DNA of 17,766 nucleotides. It comes from Verrucomicrobiota bacterium (lineage in GTDB: Bacteria; Verrucomicrobiota; Verrucomicrobiia; Chthoniobacterales; Xiphinematobacteraceae). This document shows, one piece after another, positions 14,254 through 17,766 of the stretch. A model generated the notes under the pieces. That model saw only the letters and a program-made list of their open reading frames with translations, had not been told where the DNA came from and did no database searches. Positions within the stretch are counted from its first letter, which is position 1. Each line of letters begins with the position of its first letter. The stretch lies in contig PSRL01000127.1 of the NCBI GenBank assembly GCA_003176035.1, positions 1-17,766 of the forward strand, given 5' to 3'. The translations under genes and the position numbers were made by a program.

Positions 14254-15105
14254 TCAGGTTTTCCGAGTCGGAATTCGGATGTTATCAATCAAGCGCACAC
14301 CATCCAAAAAAATCGCCACGGCGATTATCGCGGAATGAGTCCAATCAGTAATGGTTCGAAGGGAGGCTGCGTCGAGACAATCTGCATAGTCGATCCGAGC
14401 ATTCGGAATCAAATTCAAATCAACTTTTAAGTTTCGAACAACTTCCCGAGCAGACTGTTTCTGAGCATTGGCTCTGGCTCGCAATAACGCTTTATAAATG
14501 CCAGGTGCGACCACTCGGGCCGCGATGCTGAGCCGAGCGTTACGAGAACTCATCGCCAAGCCATCCTTTTCCCGGATCGTCGGATGCTCAATGATACGAA
14601 CCGGGAAGTTGAGATCCCGCACCATGCGACGGATAATCGCAAGCTGCTGATAATCTTTTGCTCCAAATACGGCCGCATTGGGATAAAAAAGATTAAAGAG
14701 CTTGGTCACAACAGTGCAAACGCCTCGGAAGTGACCAGGCCGCACTGCCCCGCACAAACCACTCGAAAGCGCCTCCTCGTCTACAAAAACCGAATGATCG
14801 CTGCAATAGAGTTGCTTGACTGAGGAGGGACGGAAAATGAGGTCCACCCCCGATTCTTTGCAGAGGCGTTGATCGGCGCCCTCGCATCGCGGATAGGATG
14901 CTAAATCTATGCTGGAATTAAATTGAATGGGATTCACAAAAATGGAGACCGCTACCGTGCCGGATCTTCCTGCAATTTTTCGGGCTTTATGAATCAACGC
15001 CAGATGGCCTGCATGGAGAGCCCCCATTGTCGGTACTAATACCAGAGGCCGCGCTGCACTGTGGCACACCCTCCGCAGCGCGGAAATCGTCCCAAGAATT
15101 TTCAT
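14254..15105 (-). CDS. panC: Pantothenate synthetase (pantoate-beta-alanine ligase)
   Basis: Joins pantoate and beta-alanine with ATP to make pantothenate, the precursor of coenzyme A. The 283-residue protein carries the cytidylyltransferase-type nucleotide site VPTMGALHAGH (24-34, histidines H31 and H34). It also has FVNPIQF (56-62), GHFRGVCTVVTKLFNL (124-139), the ligand-binding FGAKDYQQL (147-155) and the KMSKS-like KDGLAMSSRN (180-189), all intact. The C-terminal dimerisation domain ends IPTRKT. An AGGGTGG element overlaps the secG stop codon and sits 4 nt before the ATG, one of the few good ribosome binding sites here. It is the middle gene of the secG-panC-nadB cluster. Beta-alanine is usually made from aspartate by PanD, so panC and nadB both draw on aspartate. 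Identification is secure. Confidence 0.97.
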   Translation of the reverse strand: MKILGTISALRRVCHSAARPLVLVPTMGALHAGHLALIHKARKIAGRSGTVAVSIFVNPIQFNSSIDLASYPRCEGADQRLCKESGVDLIFRPSSVKQLYCSDHSVFVDEEALSSGLCGAVRPGHFRGVCTVVTKLFNLFYPNAAVFGAKDYQQLAIIRRMVRDLNFPVRIIEHPTIREKDGLAMSSRNARLSIAARVVAPGIYKALLRARANAQKQSAREVVRNLKVDLNLIPNARIDYADCLDAASLRTITDWTHSAIIAVAIFLDGVRLIDNIRIPTRKT

Positions 15106-15114
15106 TGAACCACC

Positions 15115-15489
15115 CTAAGGCTTTTTTTTCGGAGAAGCCGAGACCTCCGGAGAAGGCGATGGCACTGCTCTTACAGGCGTGGCAGCAGGCACTTTTAACT
15201 GCTGAGAAAGTACTTCTATCTCTTTCTGAATTGACGATTTTCCTCCTGAAGATTTTGCATAAACGATGGCAAGCAGTAAGGTCAGAGCGAAAAATATCGC
15301 CCCTAGGTATGTCGTAAATTTAGCAAGCACATGAGAAGTTTGTGCGCCAAAGATGTTTTCGGTCATCCCTCCTCCAAAGGCAGCCCCCAACCCTTCACTC
15401 CGCGGGCGTTGCATTAAAACTACAATGACGAGCAAGACGCAGACACCTACATGAAGCGTCAGCAAAAATGGCAACAGTACCCTGATCAT
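15115..15489 (-). CDS. secG: Preprotein translocase subunit SecG
   Basis: SecG is the small membrane subunit of the SecYEG channel and assists SecA-driven export. From the ATG at 15489 there are 124 residues: transmembrane helix 1 at about 4-26 (LLPFLLTLHVGVCVLLVIVV), the conserved cytoplasmic loop MQRPRSEGLGAAFGGG (26-41), then NIFGAQTSHVLAKFTTYLG and transmembrane helix 2 (about 57-77). The tail of some 45 residues (PAATPVRAVPSPSPEVSASP) is Pro/Ser/Lys rich and not conserved. The frame is open for 55 further codons upstream to a GTG at 15654; those hydrophobic residues do not belong to the family and the shorter start is preferred. It is the first gene of the panC-nadB cluster and is divergent from accB. 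Confidence 0.93.
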   Translation of the reverse strand: MIRVLLPFLLTLHVGVCVLLVIVVLMQRPRSEGLGAAFGGGMTENIFGAQTSHVLAKFTTYLGAIFFALTLLLAIVYAKSSGGKSSIQKEIEVLSQQLKVPAATPVRAVPSPSPEVSASPKKKP

Positions 15490-15666
15490 ATAACTGCTTG
15501 AAAAGCGAACCACTTGATGCGGCAAACCGAAAGGAATGTAAAGGAACAAAAGAATGCCGGCCTGTAAACCGCTCACCAACATCCTTAACATCAGGTAAAA
15601 ATGAGCCTTTGCTTGACCCAGCCCGTACGGGATGAAAGAAATGAAGATTAACACCCTTTGATATAA
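15490..15666. promoter_or_regulatory. Divergent secG / accB intergenic region
   Basis: These 177 nt must contain the promoters of the secG-panC-nadB cluster (minus) and of accBC (plus). Neither promoter can be picked with confidence. A perfect 10-bp palindrome, cccgtacggg, stands at 15622-15631, 35 nt before the accB GTG, and could be an operator. A TTGACC at 15613-15618 (plus) has no good -10 at the right distance. The in-frame extension of secG across this region has no family support. Confidence 0.4.
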
Positions 15667-16122
15667 GTGGACCTCAAGGAAATACGTGCGCTGATTGATT
15701 TGATGAAGAAAAACGGCATCGCCGTTTTTAAAATGGAACGGGATGATTTTCGGATCACCCTAAAAACCGCAGAAGCCAGCGCTCCTCAAATCGCTTCCTT
15801 TTCTCCGCCGGTTGCCCTGCCTGTTCCAGCAGCTCGACCCACCTCCACGGAAGCGGCGGAAGACACCGAATCGGCTTCTCAGGAAGGAATTAAGGAAATT
15901 GTTTCCCCCATGGTGGGCACCTTTTATTCCTCTCCTTCTCCGGAAGCACCTGCCTTCGTGGAAGTCGGAAAACAAGTGACCCCCGAAACTGTGGTTTGTA
16001 TTGTCGAAGCAATGAAAGTTATGAACGAAATCAAAGCCGAAATTTCAGGAACAATCACGGAAGTCGTCGCGCAAAATGGAAAGCCCGTACAATTTGGGCA
16101 AACTCTCTTTCGCGTCAGATAA
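15667..16122 (+). CDS. accB: Biotin carboxyl carrier protein of acetyl-CoA carboxylase
   Basis: Carries biotin between biotin carboxylase and the carboxyltransferase in the first step of fatty acid synthesis. The 151-residue protein starts at a GTG; the N-terminal MDLKEIRALIDLMKKNGIAV is the usual family start, which supports this rather than a later ATG (15703). A Pro/Ala/Ser/Thr-rich linker covers about 36-72. The biotinyl domain follows from about 76: EIVSPMVGTFYSSPSPEAPA, then IVEAMKVMNEIKAEISG with K117 as the biotin attachment site, and the closing half VVAQNGKPVQFGQTLFRV. No Shine-Dalgarno sequence precedes the GTG. The stop is 4 nt before accC, the standard accBC pairing; accA and accD are not in the window. 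Confidence 0.97.
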   Translation: MDLKEIRALIDLMKKNGIAVFKMERDDFRITLKTAEASAPQIASFSPPVALPVPAARPTSTEAAEDTESASQEGIKEIVSPMVGTFYSSPSPEAPAFVEVGKQVTPETVVCIVEAMKVMNEIKAEISGTITEVVAQNGKPVQFGQTLFRVR

Positions 16123-16126
16123 TCCA

Positions 16127-17476
16127 ATGTTCAAAAAAGTTCTCGTTGCTAATCGGGGAGAGATAGCCCTTCGTGTCATTCGTGCTTGTAAGGAACTTGG
16201 AATCCAAACAGTCGCTATTTATTCCGAACCGGACGTGGAATCCTTACATGTTCAGCTTGCGGACGAGGCCGTCTGTATCGGTCCAGCAGCCAGCTCGGAA
16301 AGCTATCTCAAAATTGATCGCATCATCAGTGCGGCGGAAATTACCGATGTGGATGCCATCCATCCCGGATATGGATTTTTGTCTGAAAACGCACATTTTG
16401 CGGAAGTGTGCGCCAGCTGTAATATTACCTTTATCGGTCCCACACCTGCTGCCATCCGTTTGATGGGTGACAAAAATACGGCCAAGGAGTGTGCCCGTAA
16501 GGCTGGCGTACCGGTCAGTCCTGGCAGTGAAGGCACTGTTGATTCCGAAGCAGAAGCACTCGAAAGTGCCAAATCCATCGGCTATCCCGTCATGATTAAA
16601 GCCACCGCCGGAGGCGGTGGACGCGGAATGCGCGTCGCTCACGACGATGTGAGTTTAATCCAGGGTTTCCACAATGCTCGCATGGAAGCCGCCAAAGCTT
16701 TTGGAAATCCCGCCGTCTATATCGAGAAATTCATCCTAAACCCTCATCACATCGAAATCCAAATCTTTGGAGACCGCCATGGTCAGATTGTTCACCTTGG
16801 CGAACGAGATTGTTCAATCCAACGGCGCAATCAAAAAATTGTCGAGGAATGCCCATCACCGTTGATGACAAGAGATTTGCGACTCCGCATGGGCGAAGCA
16901 TCAATTCAACTTGCGCAATCCGTCGGCTACACCAACGCCGGCACTATTGAATATTTGGTAGATGACGATCTGAATTTTTATTTCATGGAGATGAATACGC
17001 GAATCCAGGTGGAGCATCCTATAACTGAAGAAGTTTACGGGTGTGACTTGGTGAAACAACAAATCCAGGTCGCCGCTGGAGAACATCTGAGCGATTACCT
17101 TGTCAATGCCGTGCCCAGGCACTATTCCATCGAATGTCGTATCAACGCCGAAGATCCCTTTAAAAATTTCCAGCCTTGCCCGGGCACCATCGCCCTCTAC
17201 TACGCACCCGGCGGAAGGGGAGTTCGTATCGATTCTCACGCTTATGCGGGTTATCCCATACCGCCAAATTACGATTCCATGATCGCTAAGCTCATCGTTA
17301 CCGCATCCTCGCGAGAAGCTGCTATCGAGCGCCTGAACCGTGCTCTTAGTGAATATATGATTACGGGCATTCAGACGACCATTCCCTTTCAACAAGCTAT
17401 TCTCAAAAATCCAAATTTCCGCAAAGGAAAATACGATACCGGTTTCGTTGAAAAAATGCTACGTGACGGGTTCTAG
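16127..17476 (+). CDS. accC: Acetyl-CoA carboxylase, biotin carboxylase subunit
   Basis: ATP-grasp enzyme that carboxylates the biotin on AccB using bicarbonate and ATP. From the ATG at 16127 it has 449 residues (MFKKVLVANRGEIALRVIRA), the usual length; an upstream in-frame start at 16076 lies inside accB and is not used. Key residues fall at the positions known in E. coli: K116 and K159, the glycine-rich loop GGGGRGM (162-168), HIEIQIFGD (208-216) and E276. E288, R292 and E296 lie in FMEMNTRIQVEHP, and R338 in ECRINAEDP. The C-terminal domain ends YDTGFVEKMLRDGF. The enzyme should therefore be active. It is the last gene of the accBC pair, and no clear intrinsic terminator follows directly. 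Confidence 0.98.
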   Translation: MFKKVLVANRGEIALRVIRACKELGIQTVAIYSEPDVESLHVQLADEAVCIGPAASSESYLKIDRIISAAEITDVDAIHPGYGFLSENAHFAEVCASCNITFIGPTPAAIRLMGDKNTAKECARKAGVPVSPGSEGTVDSEAEALESAKSIGYPVMIKATAGGGGRGMRVAHDDVSLIQGFHNARMEAAKAFGNPAVYIEKFILNPHHIEIQIFGDRHGQIVHLGERDCSIQRRNQKIVEECPSPLMTRDLRLRMGEASIQLAQSVGYTNAGTIEYLVDDDLNFYFMEMNTRIQVEHPITEEVYGCDLVKQQIQVAAGEHLSDYLVNAVPRHYSIECRINAEDPFKNFQPCPGTIALYYAPGGRGVRIDSHAYAGYPIPPNYDSMIAKLIVTASSREAAIERLNRALSEYMITGIQTTIPFQQAILKNPNFRKGKYDTGFVEKMLRDGF

Positions 17477-17766
17477 CACCCTTTGCGCGCTGCTCGCTCC
17501 CATTCCGGCATACATCGACCTTCTCCGATGATTTTGCGGCTTCCATCAATCAAGCAAAACCAGATTTAAAGCCCGTGCGATTACAGCCCTATCACTTAGA
17601 GCATTTATTAACTTAATAGTTACATGTTGCAAGAAATTGCCGTGAGGTCTGCCCTGGAAGGAAAAAAGCGCCTCAAAAGCATATGCATTTTATAGTTAGT
17701 ACGCCCTGAAAAAGGGCTGAAAAGCATCCGGCGCCTGCGTTGCTCAGTCGTCGAGTAGCGCAAGGC
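17477..17766. other. Non-coding stretch after accC, ending in hairpins at the window edge
   Basis: No gene is seen in these 290 nt. A small hairpin gccct-gaaaa-agggc lies at 17703-17717. The 12-mer gcgctgctcgct at 17487-17498, shortly after the accC stop, also occurs at 10954-10965 shortly after the aminotransferase stop. The region could hold the accBC terminator, but no hairpin has a proper U-run on either strand. Confidence 0.5.
17733..17766. repeat. Strong hairpin running to the window end
   Basis: gcct-gcgttgctc (17733-17745) pairs with gagtagcgc-a-aggc (17753-17766) around the 7-nt loop agtcgtc, giving about 13 pairs with two G-U wobbles and one bulged A (plus-strand RNA). It may be a terminator stem, a REP-like palindrome or the end of a mobile repeat; sequence beyond the window is needed to tell. 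Confidence 0.6.

Noticed and set aside
15490..15654. 55-codon upstream extension of secG
   Set aside because: SecG proteins begin just before transmembrane helix 1; the extension has a GTG start at the far end and lies in the divergent promoter region.
15659..15667. Extended -10-like TGATATAAG at the accB start
   Set aside because: It overlaps the GTG start codon, so transcription would begin inside accB, and the conserved N-terminus argues for the GTG start.
1..17766. CRISPR array, insertion sequence, prophage or attachment site
   Set aside because: No regularly spaced repeats, transposase or integrase-like frames were found in the window.

Overview
The window reads as a chromosomal segment of a bacterium, most probably a member of the Verrucomicrobiota. 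This is an inference from the general look of RpoB, SecG, the secreted protein and the solitary RelE-like protein; no search was run. GC content looks moderate (a little under half by eye). Intergenic gaps are long for a bacterium, Shine-Dalgarno sequences are mostly missing, and no complete mobile element is visible. Together this would fit a host-associated or shrinking genome (for example a Xiphinematobacter-like symbiont), but that is a guess.

Layout. Positions 1-7103 on the minus strand carry the transcription/translation block rplK-rplA-rplJ-rplL-rpoB-rpoC, with rpoC cut by the left edge after 204 codons. The rplL-rpoB gap (about 360 nt) holds a perfect 11-bp inverted repeat, a TATAAT-type promoter candidate overlapping it, and three tandem 9-mers just before rpoB. 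Upstream of rplK, where secE-nusG normally sit, lies instead an unrecognised 367-residue acidic, low-complexity protein (7422-8525) with two tandem 68-residue repeats. It is followed by a 757-nt stretch with no credible gene but two inverted repeats.

Positions 9283-11616 on the plus strand hold a solitary RelE-like protein, a class V aminotransferase-fold PLP enzyme and a VapBC-type toxin-antitoxin pair with a near-leaderless promoter. Converging on it (minus) is a secreted protein with a possible double-psi beta-barrel (RlpA-like) motif.

Positions 12628-15489 (minus) form a tight secG-panC-nadB cluster: a Sec translocase subunit, pantothenate synthetase and L-aspartate oxidase, so cofactor synthesis (CoA and NAD) is coupled to a secretion gene. 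Divergent from it, accB-accC (plus) encode the biotin carrier and biotin carboxylase of acetyl-CoA carboxylase. The final 290 nt are non-coding and end in strong hairpins that run to the window edge.

The most unusual item is the repeat-bearing orphan protein directly upstream of the ribosomal protein operon. No complete new multi-gene system can be demonstrated from the sequence alone.
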